Source of the DNA: an uncultured Caulobacteraceae bacterium
Lineage (GTDB): Bacteria; Pseudomonadota; Alphaproteobacteria; Caulobacterales; Caulobacteraceae
Reading direction: 5' to 3'
Assembly (NCBI GenBank): GCA_946480495.1
Contig: CAMLKO010000100.1
Span: 1-5,240, forward strand
DNA length: 5,240 nt
Positions 1-5,240 of this stretch are shown here, piece after piece. The notes under the pieces are model-generated. The model searched no databases. It was not told the origin of the DNA and saw only the letters and a program-made list of their open reading frames with translations. Each line of letters begins with the position of its first letter. The first letter of the stretch is position 1. The position numbers were made by a program, and so were the translations under genes.

Positions 1-222
1 CCGATCAACGAGGCCTTCATGGAGCGCAACGCCAAGGAGGTCCGCTTCACCGACCACGGCGCCAAGGGTTTCGTGCTGCTGACGCTCACCCGCGAGGCGG
101 CCACGGCGGACATGATCGCGGTCTCCACCGTCTATGCGCCCAAGGCCGAAAGCCGCGTGCTGAAGCGTTTCCGCGTCGAACCGGCGCCGGCCGGGGTAGG
201 CGCGGTGACCGAGATTTCGTAA
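1..222 (+). CDS. C-terminal fragment of a probable PhoD-family alkaline phosphatase
   Basis: The frame is open from the first base to a TAA at 220-222, giving 73 residues with the true start outside the window. The first in-frame ATG (position 19) is probably an internal methionine. The fragment has the pattern I associate with PhoD C-termini: N-x4-[RK]-F, then a 'KGFVLLTLT' strand where PhoD proteins usually have RGYV-x-x-x-[VL]-T, then 'TADM', a run of alternating hydrophobics, and a closing 'RFRVEP' strand. Full PhoD proteins are exported, metal-dependent (Ca/Fe) phosphomonoesterases or phosphodiesterases of about 500 residues; their metal ligands lie upstream of this fragment. A 46-bp gap precedes the next same-strand gene, so co-transcription is possible. 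The call rests on a short, weakly conserved region; another metallophosphoesterase is possible. Confidence 0.65.
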   Translation, partial: PINEAFMERNAKEVRFTDHGAKGFVLLTLTREAATADMIAVSTVYAPKAESRVLKRFRVEPAPAGVGAVTEIS

Positions 223-268
223 GGGGCGTTCAGGTTAACTTAAGGCGACGCTACGAGGCTCCGCGCCG
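223..268 (+). promoter_or_regulatory. short intergenic leader with ribosome binding site for the GT2 gene
   Basis: The 46-bp gap contains the AT-rich stretch GGTTAACTTAAGG (233-245), made of the overlapping palindromes GTTAAC and CTTAAG. Downstream is a Shine-Dalgarno-like GAGG at 255-258, ten bases before the ATG at 269, which supports that start. I see no convincing -35/-10 pair and no terminator hairpin after the upstream stop, so the GT2 gene may be read from the upstream gene or from a weak local promoter. Confidence 0.4.
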
Positions 269-1267
269 ATGCCGCTTCCTGTCCGCCGCGTCCCGACCCT
301 GACCCTCGTGGTGCCCGTGCACAACGAGACCGGCTCCATCGAGCCGTTCCTGGCGCGCACCGTCCCGATCCTCAAGGCCATCGGCGACTACGAGGTCCTG
401 TTCGTCGACGACGGCTCGACCGACGCCACGATCGGGGAACTGGTCGCCGCCCACGAGGCCGACCCGCACGTGCGCATCGTGGCGCTGTCGCGCAACTTCG
501 GGAAGGACGTGGCGCTGGCCGCGGGCCTGGCGCACGCCACGGGCCACGCGGTCATCCCCATGGACGTCGACCTGCAGGACCCGCCCGAGGTCATCCCGCA
601 GATGGTGGAGAAGTGGCGCGAGGGCTTCGACGTGGTCAATGCGCGCCGCGCCGACCGCTCGTCCGACACCTGGCTGAAGCGGACGACGGCCAAGCTCTTC
701 TACCAGGTGTTCAACCAGATGGCCGACCGGCCGATCCTGGAGAACGTCGGCGACTTCCGCCTGCTCGACCGCCGCGTGGTCGAGGTGCTGAACCGCTTCC
801 CCGAGCGGGCGCGGTTCATGAAGGGGCTGTTCTCCTGGGTGGGCTTTTCCCACTGCACCATCGACTACCAGCGCGCCAACCGCGAGGTCGGCCATTCCAA
901 GTGGAAGTACTGGAAGCTCTGGAACTTCGCGGTCGACGGGATCGCCAGCTTCACGACAGTGCCGTTGCGGGTGTGGACCTACTTCGGCGCGGCCATCGCC
1001 CTGCTGGCCTTCGTCTATGCGGCGGTGCTGATCGTGCGCACGCTGATCTTCGGGATCGACACGCCGGGCTACGCCTCGCTGATGGTCGCGGTCCTGATGA
1101 TGGGCGGCATCAACCTGCTGTCGCTGGGCGTCATCGGCGAGTACCTGGGCCGCACCTACACCGAGGTGAAGGGCCGGCCGCTCTACATCGTCGACCGCAC
1201 CTGGGGGTTCGAGCCTAGTCCGCGGCCGAAGGCGCCAAGGCCCAAAGCTTCGCGGTCACGAAAGTAA
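269..1267 (+). CDS. Family 2 glycosyltransferase, polyprenyl-phosphate sugar transferase type (GtrB/ArnC/DPM1-like)
   Basis: Predicted to transfer a sugar from a nucleotide donor to undecaprenyl (polyprenyl) phosphate at the inner face of the cytoplasmic membrane. The 332 residues show the family order: VPVHNE (15-20), a DDGSTD donor-binding segment (47-52), SRNFGK (74-79), the DxD-type metal motif in MDVDLQDPPE (98-107), GDFRLLDR (161-168), an ERARFMKGLFSWVGF-like acceptor loop (179-193), then GHSKWKYWKL (208-217) and two membrane helices at about 237-260 and 270-292, ending with GEYLGRTYTEVKGRP (290-304). The usual fold ends near residue 315. The last 17 residues (316-332) are a Pro/Arg/Lys-rich tail encoded in the 53-bp antisense overlap with the GtrA-like gene. 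A GAGG at 255-258 supports the ATG. Closest roles are GtrB (glucose) and ArnC-like enzymes; the sugar cannot be decided here. Confidence 0.93.
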   Translation: MPLPVRRVPTLTLVVPVHNETGSIEPFLARTVPILKAIGDYEVLFVDDGSTDATIGELVAAHEADPHVRIVALSRNFGKDVALAAGLAHATGHAVIPMDVDLQDPPEVIPQMVEKWREGFDVVNARRADRSSDTWLKRTTAKLFYQVFNQMADRPILENVGDFRLLDRRVVEVLNRFPERARFMKGLFSWVGFSHCTIDYQRANREVGHSKWKYWKLWNFAVDGIASFTTVPLRVWTYFGAAIALLAFVYAAVLIVRTLIFGIDTPGYASLMVAVLMMGGINLLSLGVIGEYLGRTYTEVKGRPLYIVDRTWGFEPSPRPKAPRPKASRSRK

Positions 1268-1604
1268 AGGGCGGCACGGTCAAAAGGACCACCGCCAGGC
1301 TCGCCGCGAACGGCCAGCCGAGCCGCACCGTCAGCCCATAGACGATCGCCTGGTTCAGCCCGAACGAGACCAGCGACAGGACCGCGAACTTCACGAACGC
1401 GCCCATCCGCCAGGGCTCCACCCGGAAGGTGACGATGGCGTTGCCGAGGTAGGAGACGCCCAGCGCGCAGCAGAAGGCCACGGTGTTGGCCACCAACGGC
1501 GCGAGCCCGAGCCAGTGGTGGGTCGACAGCGCGACTGCCAGGTGCGTGGCGCTGGCGGCGACCCCGAACACCACGAACCACGGCAGCTGCCGCCGAACGC
1601 TCAC
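1215..1604 (-). CDS. GtrA-like small membrane protein, putative polyprenyl-linked sugar translocase
   Basis: A 129-residue, very hydrophobic protein with four predicted membrane helices (about 8-27, 33-54, 69-90, 98-121), the usual size and topology of the GtrA family. Family-like features are the first helix WFVVFGVAAS (9-18), SYLGNAIVTFR (51-61) at the end of helix 2, the FVKFAVLS segment (70-77) leading helix 3, and FVTAKLWAL (115-123) closing helix 4. GtrA proteins are thought to flip polyprenyl-phosphate-linked sugars to the outer face of the membrane, usually beside a GT2 of the GtrB type. The start is a GTG (1602-1604) overlapping the methyltransferase stop in GTGA, so translation is probably coupled; no other start precedes the first helix. 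The 3' end lies within the convergent GT2 gene. The substrate is unknown. Confidence 0.88.
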   Translation of the reverse strand: MSVRRQLPWFVVFGVAASATHLAVALSTHHWLGLAPLVANTVAFCCALGVSYLGNAIVTFRVEPWRMGAFVKFAVLSLVSFGLNQAIVYGLTVRLGWPFAASLAVVLLTVPPFTFVTAKLWALAPSAAD

Positions 1605-2326
1605 GCCTTCTTCCCGATGATGACGATGGAAAGCCCGAACGGCAGCGAGCCGCGCCGCAGCCATCCGGCCTCGGAGGCGAACAGGCGCTCCAGGATGCGG
1701 TTCACCGGCGCGGACGGCATGGCGTCGTCCTCGGTCTGGATGCCCAGCAGCTTCTTGGTCACCCGCACGGCGGCGGCCAGCGGGAAGAGCAGGGAATTGA
1801 AATAGCTGGCGCGCTCGACCTTGAGGCCGGCGCCGGCGAACAGCCGCTTCATCTGCCCAAGCGTGTAGCGCCGCTTGTGGTGGTGCAGCTCGTCGTGGTG
1901 GCTCCACATCCACTGGTAGGCGGGAACGGTGGCGACCAGATAGCCGCCGGGGACCAGCAGGTCCGCCAGCGCGTTGACGGCCTCGCGGTCCTGATCCACG
2001 TGCTCGATCACGTCGAAGCAGCAGACGGCGTCGAAGCTCGCCGGCTTGTAGGGCAGCTTGTCGGGCAGGAAGCCGGGATCGACCTGCACGCCCCAGTGTT
2101 CGGCGACGTAGTTGCGCGACGGCTCGTCCGGCTCCATCGCCCGCACCGCGCCGAAGCGGCTCAGCAGCTGCAGGTTGCCGCCGGCGCCGCAGCCGGCCTC
2201 CAGAATCCGCGCGGTCTTCGGAAGGTCGAGATCGCCGATCAGGCGGGCCAGGATCGCGCGGCGTCCGGCGAACCACCAGTGCTCCTGCTCCAGCGCCTGC
2301 AGCCGCTCATAGATCACGCGTTCCAT
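1601..2326 (-). CDS. Class I SAM-dependent methyltransferase
   Basis: A 241-residue cytosolic methyltransferase with a complete Rossmann core: motif I ILEAGCGAGG (41-50), an acidic residue ending strand 2 (E65), SFDAV (97-101) and DVIEHV (105-110) as strand 4, and LLVPGGYLVATVP (123-135) after it. The following WSHHDELHHHKRRY (141-154) matches the D-x-x-x-H-x-R-R-Y signature common in methyltransferases found among polysaccharide and lipid-sugar gene clusters. The N-terminal segment with EHWWFAGRR (15-23) is also typical of this subgroup. The start is ATG 2324-2326 with an AGGA seven bases upstream (minus strand, 2334-2337). It is the first gene of a two-gene unit with the GtrA-like gene (4-nt overlap). 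Context suggests a sugar or glycolipid acceptor, but this is inference; quinone or small-molecule methylation is not excluded. Confidence 0.9.
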   Translation of the reverse strand: MERVIYERLQALEQEHWWFAGRRAILARLIGDLDLPKTARILEAGCGAGGNLQLLSRFGAVRAMEPDEPSRNYVAEHWGVQVDPGFLPDKLPYKPASFDAVCCFDVIEHVDQDREAVNALADLLVPGGYLVATVPAYQWMWSHHDELHHHKRRYTLGQMKRLFAGAGLKVERASYFNSLLFPLAAAVRVTKKLLGIQTEDDAMPSAPVNRILERLFASEAGWLRRGSLPFGLSIVIIGKKA

Positions 2327-2410
2327 GCGCGCGTCCTAGCATCAAACCTGTTACCAGCCCACGAACGCCGTTAACCCTGAAGTGAGGCTTCCAGCCGCAT
2401 AGCCAATCTC
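2327..2410. promoter_or_regulatory. divergent intergenic region between the methyltransferase and GT-C-like genes
   Basis: This 84-bp gap must hold the start signals for both the minus-strand methyltransferase/GtrA unit and the plus-strand membrane protein, since neither has another same-strand gene close upstream. It contains CGTTAACCC (2369-2377), which includes TTAACC, resembling a CtrA half-site of Caulobacter-type bacteria. The minus-strand AGGA (2334-2337) is a plausible ribosome binding site. No Shine-Dalgarno sequence precedes the plus-strand ATG at 2411. No sigma-70-like promoter is convincing on either strand. Confidence 0.45.
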
Positions 2411-3877
2411 ATGTCCGAGCAAGAACAAGTCGACCGCTGGATCCCGCCGCTGTTCGTCCCGCTGCTCATGGCGCTGAGCATGTACGGGATCGTCATGTTC
2501 ACGCAGCGCGTGCTCTACGACGGCGACACCTACTGGCAGCTCGCCGCCGGCCTGAAGATGCTGGAGGCGGGCCGCATCTTCAAAACGGACCCCTTCTCCT
2601 ACACCATGCCGGGACACCCCTGGCACACGCACGAATGGCTCTCGGAGATCCTGTTCGGGCTCGCCTACAAGCTGGGCGGCTGGAGCGCGATGGTGGCGCT
2701 GGGCGGGATCACCGCGGGGCTGGCCGCCTTCATCATGGGCCGCTGGGCGACGCGGTTCGTGCAGCCGCTGTCGGCCCTGATCATGGTGGGACTTGCCTTC
2801 TACGCCATCTCGCCGAGCACGCTGCTTCGGCCCCACCTGCTGGCGCTGCCGATCATGGCGCAGTGGACGGTTTCGCTGCTGAAGGCGCGCGAGGAGAACC
2901 GCGCGCCGTCGCTGTGGCTGCTGCCGCTGATGACCCTGTGGGCCAACATGCACGGCGGCTTCATGTTCGGGCTGGCGCTGATCGGCCCGCTGGCGCTCGA
3001 GGCGCTGGTCACCGCGCCGCGCGAAAAGTGGCTGGAGGTCATCTGGCGCTGGGGCTTGTTCGGCGTGTTGGCGCTGGGCGCCGCGCTGATCACGCCGCAC
3101 GGGATCGACGGGCTGATCTTCCCCTTCAAGGTGATGTCCCTGAAGAGCCTGAAGGACATCATCGAGTGGAAGCCGGTCGACTTCTCCAAGCCGACGCCGT
3201 TCGAAGAGGCGATGCTGGCGACCCTGCTGGTCTGTTTCGTGCGCGGGGTGAAGGTCCCGTGGGTGCGCACGCTGGTCCTGCTCGGCCTGCTGGCCATGGC
3301 CCTGCAGCACATCCGCCACATGCTGGTGCTGGCCATCGTGGCCCCGCTGCTGCTGGCCAAGCCGCTGGGCGAGGTCATGTCGCCCGGGCACACGGCGGAC
3401 TTCCGGCGCTTTGCCAAACCGACGCTGGCCGCGGCGCTGGTCGCCTTCATCGCGCTGACGGCCGTGCGGTTCGCCTATCCGCTGCACCGCAAGAACGACT
3501 TCCATTCGCCGGTGGCGGCCTTCAACTCCGTGCCGCCGGAGCTGCGCACGCACCGGGTGTTCAACACCTACGCGCTGGGCGGCTACCTGATCTACGAGGA
3601 CGTGCCGGTGTTCATCGACGGGCGCGCCGACATGTACGGCGACGACTTCACCGCCTACTACCTGAAGATCGCCCGCGCGAGCGATCCGGCCGTGTTCCAG
3701 GCGGCGCAGAAGCGGTGGGGCTTCGACTGGGCGATCCTCGAGCCCGACACCGTCATCGTGAAGACGCTGGCCAGGACGCCGGGCTGGAAGAAGACCTTCG
3801 CCGACAAGCAGGGGGTGGTGTACGTCCGCGAAGGCTACGGCCGCTCGACCAGCGCCCCGTCCTCGACCAAACGGTAG
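2411..3877 (+). CDS. Multi-spanning membrane protein with GT-C glycosyltransferase-like features, function unknown
   Basis: A 488-residue inner-membrane protein. The first helix is at about 12-31. After it comes an apparently extracytoplasmic loop with D37-G-D39-TYWQ, D60-PFSYT and W71-x3-EW76, the acidic D-x-D placement expected of GT-C enzymes that use lipid-linked sugars. Further helices run from about 92 to 353 with RPH (140-142) and WANMHGG (177-183). A C-terminal soluble domain (about 360-488) carries [13 protein letters not shown] (383-395) and [13 protein letters not shown] (400-412). I recognise this motif set from widespread, uncharacterised bacterial membrane proteins; transferase activity is inferred from fold-like features, not demonstrated. 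An in-frame stop at 2378-2380 and no other start codon before 2411 fix the ATG, though there is no Shine-Dalgarno. The last 14 residues are encoded in the 43-bp overlap with hisI. Proximity to the GT2 and GtrA genes suggests it could be the final transferase. Confidence 0.85.
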   Translation: MSEQEQVDRWIPPLFVPLLMALSMYGIVMFTQRVLYDGDTYWQLAAGLKMLEAGRIFKTDPFSYTMPGHPWHTHEWLSEILFGLAYKLGGWSAMVALGGITAGLAAFIMGRWATRFVQPLSALIMVGLAFYAISPSTLLRPHLLALPIMAQWTVSLLKAREENRAPSLWLLPLMTLWANMHGGFMFGLALIGPLALEALVTAPREKWLEVIWRWGLFGVLALGAALITPHGIDGLIFPFKVMSLKSLKDIIEWKPVDFSKPTPFEEAMLATLLVCFVRGVKVPWVRTLVLLGLLAMALQHIRHMLVLAIVAPLLLAKPLGEVMSPGHTADFRRFAKPTLAAALVAFIALTAVRFAYPLHRKNDFHSPVAAFNSVPPELRTHRVFNTYALGGYLIYEDVPVFIDGRADMYGDDFTAYYLKIARASDPAVFQAAQKRWGFDWAILEPDTVIVKTLARTPGWKKTFADKQGVVYVREGYGRSTSAPSSTKR

Positions 3878-4233
3878 AAGCAGGAGCGGAAGCCGACGTG
3901 GCAGGCGCCGCCGTCGCCCTGCGGCAGCACCTTCAGCAGCACGGCGTCCTGGTCGCAGTCGACGCGGACCTCGACCACCTTCTGCACCTGGCCGGAGGTC
4001 TCGCCCTTCTTCCACAGCGTATTTCGCGATCGGCTGAAGTAATGGGCCTCGCCGGTGTCCAGCGTCAGCCGCAGCGCCTGCGCATTCATCCACGCCAGCA
4101 TCAGGACCTCGCCGGTTTCGGCGTGCTGGGCCACGGCCGCGATCAGGCCGTTGTCGTCAAAACGCGGGGCCAGAACCGTGCCGAGCTCGAGGTCCTCGGT
4201 GGAGGCGGCGGTGGGGAAGGTCGTGTCGCTCAT
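3835..4233 (-). CDS. hisI: Phosphoribosyl-AMP cyclohydrolase
   Basis: Catalyses the third step of histidine biosynthesis, hydrolytic opening of the adenine ring of phosphoribosyl-AMP to give ProFAR, in the cytosol with Zn and Mg. The 132-residue protein has the monofunctional length, with no HisE (pyrophosphatase) domain fused as in E. coli. Clear signatures are [22 protein letters not shown] (29-50), [21 protein letters not shown] (61-81), [14 protein letters not shown] (84-97) with the D92-C93-D94-x-D96 metal site, and the paired cysteines in GGACH (C111) and RSCFYR (C118). The ATG at 4231-4233 is the first usable start; the open frame upstream lacks a sensible start and homologous sequence. 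Its 3' end overlaps the convergent membrane protein gene, affecting only the region after RSCF, mainly the variable tail. No other his gene is visible, so the pathway is dispersed. Confidence 0.97.
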   Translation of the reverse strand: MSDTTFPTAASTEDLELGTVLAPRFDDNGLIAAVAQHAETGEVLMLAWMNAQALRLTLDTGEAHYFSRSRNTLWKKGETSGQVQKVVEVRVDCDQDAVLLKVLPQGDGGACHVGFRSCFYRLVEDGALVERP

Positions 4234-4293
4234 CGCCCCATATGGCGCCGCGAGGGCCGGTAGAGCTAGATGGTTCTGCCGGCGCGAGGGAAC
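4234..4293. promoter_or_regulatory. divergent intergenic region, hisI and DUF817; ribosome binding site deciding the DUF817 start
   Basis: Sixty bases separate the hisI ATG (minus) from the preferred DUF817 ATG at 4294. GAGG at 4286-4289, four bases before that ATG, is the best ribosome binding site here. An alternative in-frame ATG at 4270 has only a weak GAG (4263-4265) and would add eight residues. hisI has only a G-rich run (GGGG) before its start. No clear promoter hexamers or attenuator/leader peptide for hisI are visible. Confidence 0.4.
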
Positions 4294-5190
4294 ATGAGCC
4301 TCAACGACAGGATCAAGGGCCGCGTCATCGCGCTGGACCGCCGGCTTTCGCCCTGGGCCGCGCAGTCGCGAGCGCACGCGTTCGCCTACGAGTTCCTGCT
4401 GTTTGGGCTGAAACAGGCCTGGGCCTCGCTGTTCGGCGGGCTGATGCTGGGGCTGCTGGTCGCGACGCGGCTGTGGTGGCCCAACGACGCGCCGATCGCG
4501 CGCTACGACTTCCTGGTGATCGCCGCGCTCGCCATCCAGACCGGGCTGATCATGCTGCGGCTGGAGCGCTGGAACGAGGCGCTGGTGATCCTGATCTTCC
4601 ATCTGGTCGGGACGGCGATGGAGGTGTTCAAGACCGCCCACGGCTCGTGGATTTACCCCGAGCCCAGCGTGCTGCGGATCGGCGGCGTGCCGCTGTTCTC
4701 GGGCTTCATGTACGGCTGTATCGGCAGCTACATGGCCAGAGCCATTCGCCTCTTCGACATCCGCTTCGAACGCTACCCGCCGCAATGGACGACCTGGGTG
4801 CTGGCGCTGGGCGCCTACGTGAACTTCTTCAGCCACCACTACATCTGGGACTTTCGCTGGCTGCTGTTCGCCTGGTCGGTGCTGATCTTCGGGCGGGCCT
4901 GGTTCCAGTTCACGCCCTGGCTGAAGGCGAGGCGGATGCCCATGCTGCTGGGTTTCGCGCTCGTCGCCCTGTTCATCTGGATCGCCGAGAACCTCGGCAC
5001 CTTCGCCAACGCGTGGATATATCCGGCGCAGCGCGACGGCTGGCACATGGTCTCGCCGGCCAAGCTCGGGTCCTGGTACCTGCTGATGATGCTGAGCTAC
5101 GTGCTGGTCATGCTCGTCCACCCGCCGCGCATGGCGCCGCCGCCCGGACGGATGCGGACGGTGACGCCGGGTCTGGACGAAGTCCCCTAG
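4294..5190 (+). CDS. DUF817 family integral membrane protein
   Basis: A 298-residue protein with about eight predicted helices (roughly 34-56, 72-88, 94-109, 132-150, 165-180, 188-203, 215-233, 258-276). It has the DUF817 pattern throughout: [16 protein letters not shown] (34-49), [13 protein letters not shown] (70-82), [18 protein letters not shown] (102-119) then [22 protein letters not shown] (132-149), [12 protein letters not shown] (177-188), RRMPMLL (213-219), ENLGT (232-236), and [13 protein letters not shown] (260-272). Membrane-embedded or near-membrane H103, E110, K113, H181, H182 and E232 are candidates for a functional site. No biochemical role for the family is known to me. The motif E-x3-T-x4-W-I-Y-P occurs twice, 122 residues apart, suggesting internal duplication. 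Starting at 4270 instead would give 306 residues; 4294 is preferred for its ribosome binding site. The gene diverges from hisI and its stop overlaps that of the next, convergent gene. Confidence 0.9.
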   Translation: MSLNDRIKGRVIALDRRLSPWAAQSRAHAFAYEFLLFGLKQAWASLFGGLMLGLLVATRLWWPNDAPIARYDFLVIAALAIQTGLIMLRLERWNEALVILIFHLVGTAMEVFKTAHGSWIYPEPSVLRIGGVPLFSGFMYGCIGSYMARAIRLFDIRFERYPPQWTTWVLALGAYVNFFSHHYIWDFRWLLFAWSVLIFGRAWFQFTPWLKARRMPMLLGFALVALFIWIAENLGTFANAWIYPAQRDGWHMVSPAKLGSWYLLMMLSYVLVMLVHPPRMAPPPGRMRTVTPGLDEVP

Positions 5191-5240
5191 CGCCGGTTTG
5201 CGAAGTCGAGGAACCGGCGCTGCAGTTCCTTGTCGGTCTT
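5187..5240 (-). CDS. C-terminal end of an unidentified protein, truncated by the window edge
   Basis: Read on the minus strand, the frame is open from the right edge to a TAG at 5189-5187, encoding the 17 residues [17 protein letters not shown]. This is hydrophilic and helix-like, a plausible natural C-terminus. Its stop codon overlaps that of the DUF817 gene in a shared CTAG, the same tight convergent packing seen elsewhere in the window, which is the main support for a real gene. Too little is visible to name it. Confidence 0.5.
   Translation of the reverse strand, partial: KTDKELQRRFLDFANRR
5189..5221. repeat. perfect 10-bp inverted repeat at the convergent gene end, possible transcription terminator
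   Basis: AGCGCCGGTT (5189-5198) and AACCGGCGCT (5212-5221) are exact reverse complements with a 13-base loop. The stem begins inside the DUF817 stop codon, where a terminator for that gene would sit. The RNA stem would be GC-rich and stable, but no run of Ts follows (the next bases are GCAGTTCCTTG), so it is not a classical intrinsic terminator. The repeat also lies within the coding end of the opposing gene. Confidence 0.6.

Noticed and set aside
251..895. A 214-codon minus-strand frame opposite the GT2 gene
   Set aside because: It is the antisense shadow of a strongly conserved glycosyltransferase frame and shows no domain of its own.
613..1218. A 201-codon plus-strand frame inside the GT2 gene
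   Set aside because: Arg/Pro/Gly-rich alternate frame with no motif; the GT2 frame explains the region.
1220..1258. Imperfect hairpin (CCGCGGCCGAAG with CTTCGCGG) in the GT2/GtrA overlap, considered as a terminator
   Set aside because: Two four-base stems with a four-base bulge and a long loop, no T-run, and it lies inside coding sequence on both strands.
2333..2340. Minus-strand GCTAGGAC resembling the Caulobacter -10 element GCTANAWC
   Set aside because: It overlaps the likely ribosome binding site of the methyltransferase and has no matching -35, so it is probably chance.
2351..4093. A 580-codon open frame on the minus strand opposite the GT-C-like gene
   Set aside because: Its product is R/H/Q/G-rich low complexity with no recognisable motif, and the opposite frame has clear membrane helices and family motifs. 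Long antisense frames are expected at this GC content.
2635..4263. A 542-codon plus-strand frame running through the GT-C-like gene and across hisI
   Set aside because: Composition is A/R/G-rich, no conserved motif is visible, and it overlaps two well-supported genes in the wrong frames.
4234..5121. Possible N-terminal extension of hisI, since its frame stays open far upstream
   Set aside because: The extension is low-complexity, antisense to the DUF817 gene, and hisI from 4233 already has full family length.
5187..5240. Naming the right-edge gene from its usual position near hisI (for example a patatin-like protein)
   Set aside because: Seventeen residues show no motif that supports any family name.
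1..5240. Mobile element, phage, CRISPR, tRNA or rRNA content
   Set aside because: No transposase or integrase motifs, no direct-repeat array, no cloverleaf or rRNA-like sequence, and composition is even across the window.

Overview
The window is GC-rich (roughly two-thirds G+C by eye), densely packed bacterial chromosome. Wobble positions are almost all G or C and the genes abut or overlap. Base composition, codon use and gene content (PhoD-type phosphatase, GtrA/GT2 pair, stand-alone hisI, DUF817 membrane protein) suggest an alphaproteobacterium, perhaps of the Caulobacter/Phenylobacterium group; that assignment is inference from style, not from a marker gene. I see no RNA gene, mobile element, CRISPR array or phage signature.

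Layout. 1-222 (+) is the C-terminal end of a protein that looks like a PhoD-family alkaline phosphatase. 269-1267 (+) is a family 2 glycosyltransferase of the GtrB/ArnC/DPM1-like type with two C-terminal membrane helices. It converges on and overlaps by 53 bp a minus-strand pair: a GtrA-like four-helix membrane protein (1215-1604) and, upstream of it, a class I SAM-dependent methyltransferase (1601-2326), joined by a 4-nt GTGA start/stop overlap. An 84-bp divergent gap follows, then 2411-3877 (+), a 488-residue multi-helix membrane protein with GT-C-like features. Its 3' end overlaps by 43 bp the minus-strand hisI (3835-4233). A 60-bp divergent gap separates hisI from a DUF817 membrane protein (4294-5190, +). 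The DUF817 stop codon overlaps, at a CTAG, the stop codon of an unidentified minus-strand gene running off the right edge.

How the genes may work together. The GT2, GtrA and GT-C-like proteins match the three jobs of a Gtr-type membrane glycosylation pathway: charge polyprenyl phosphate with a sugar, move the lipid-linked sugar across the membrane, and transfer the sugar outside the cytoplasm. The methyltransferase could modify the sugar or its acceptor. This pathway is inferred from family and adjacency; substrate and acceptor cannot be read from the sequence. hisI is an unrelated histidine-biosynthesis gene, and DUF817 has no established function.

The points most worth a second look are the split, convergent arrangement of the putative Gtr module, the uncharacterised GT-C-like protein, and a precisely spaced motif (E-x3-T-x4-W-I-Y-P) that occurs twice in the DUF817 protein and suggests an internal duplication.
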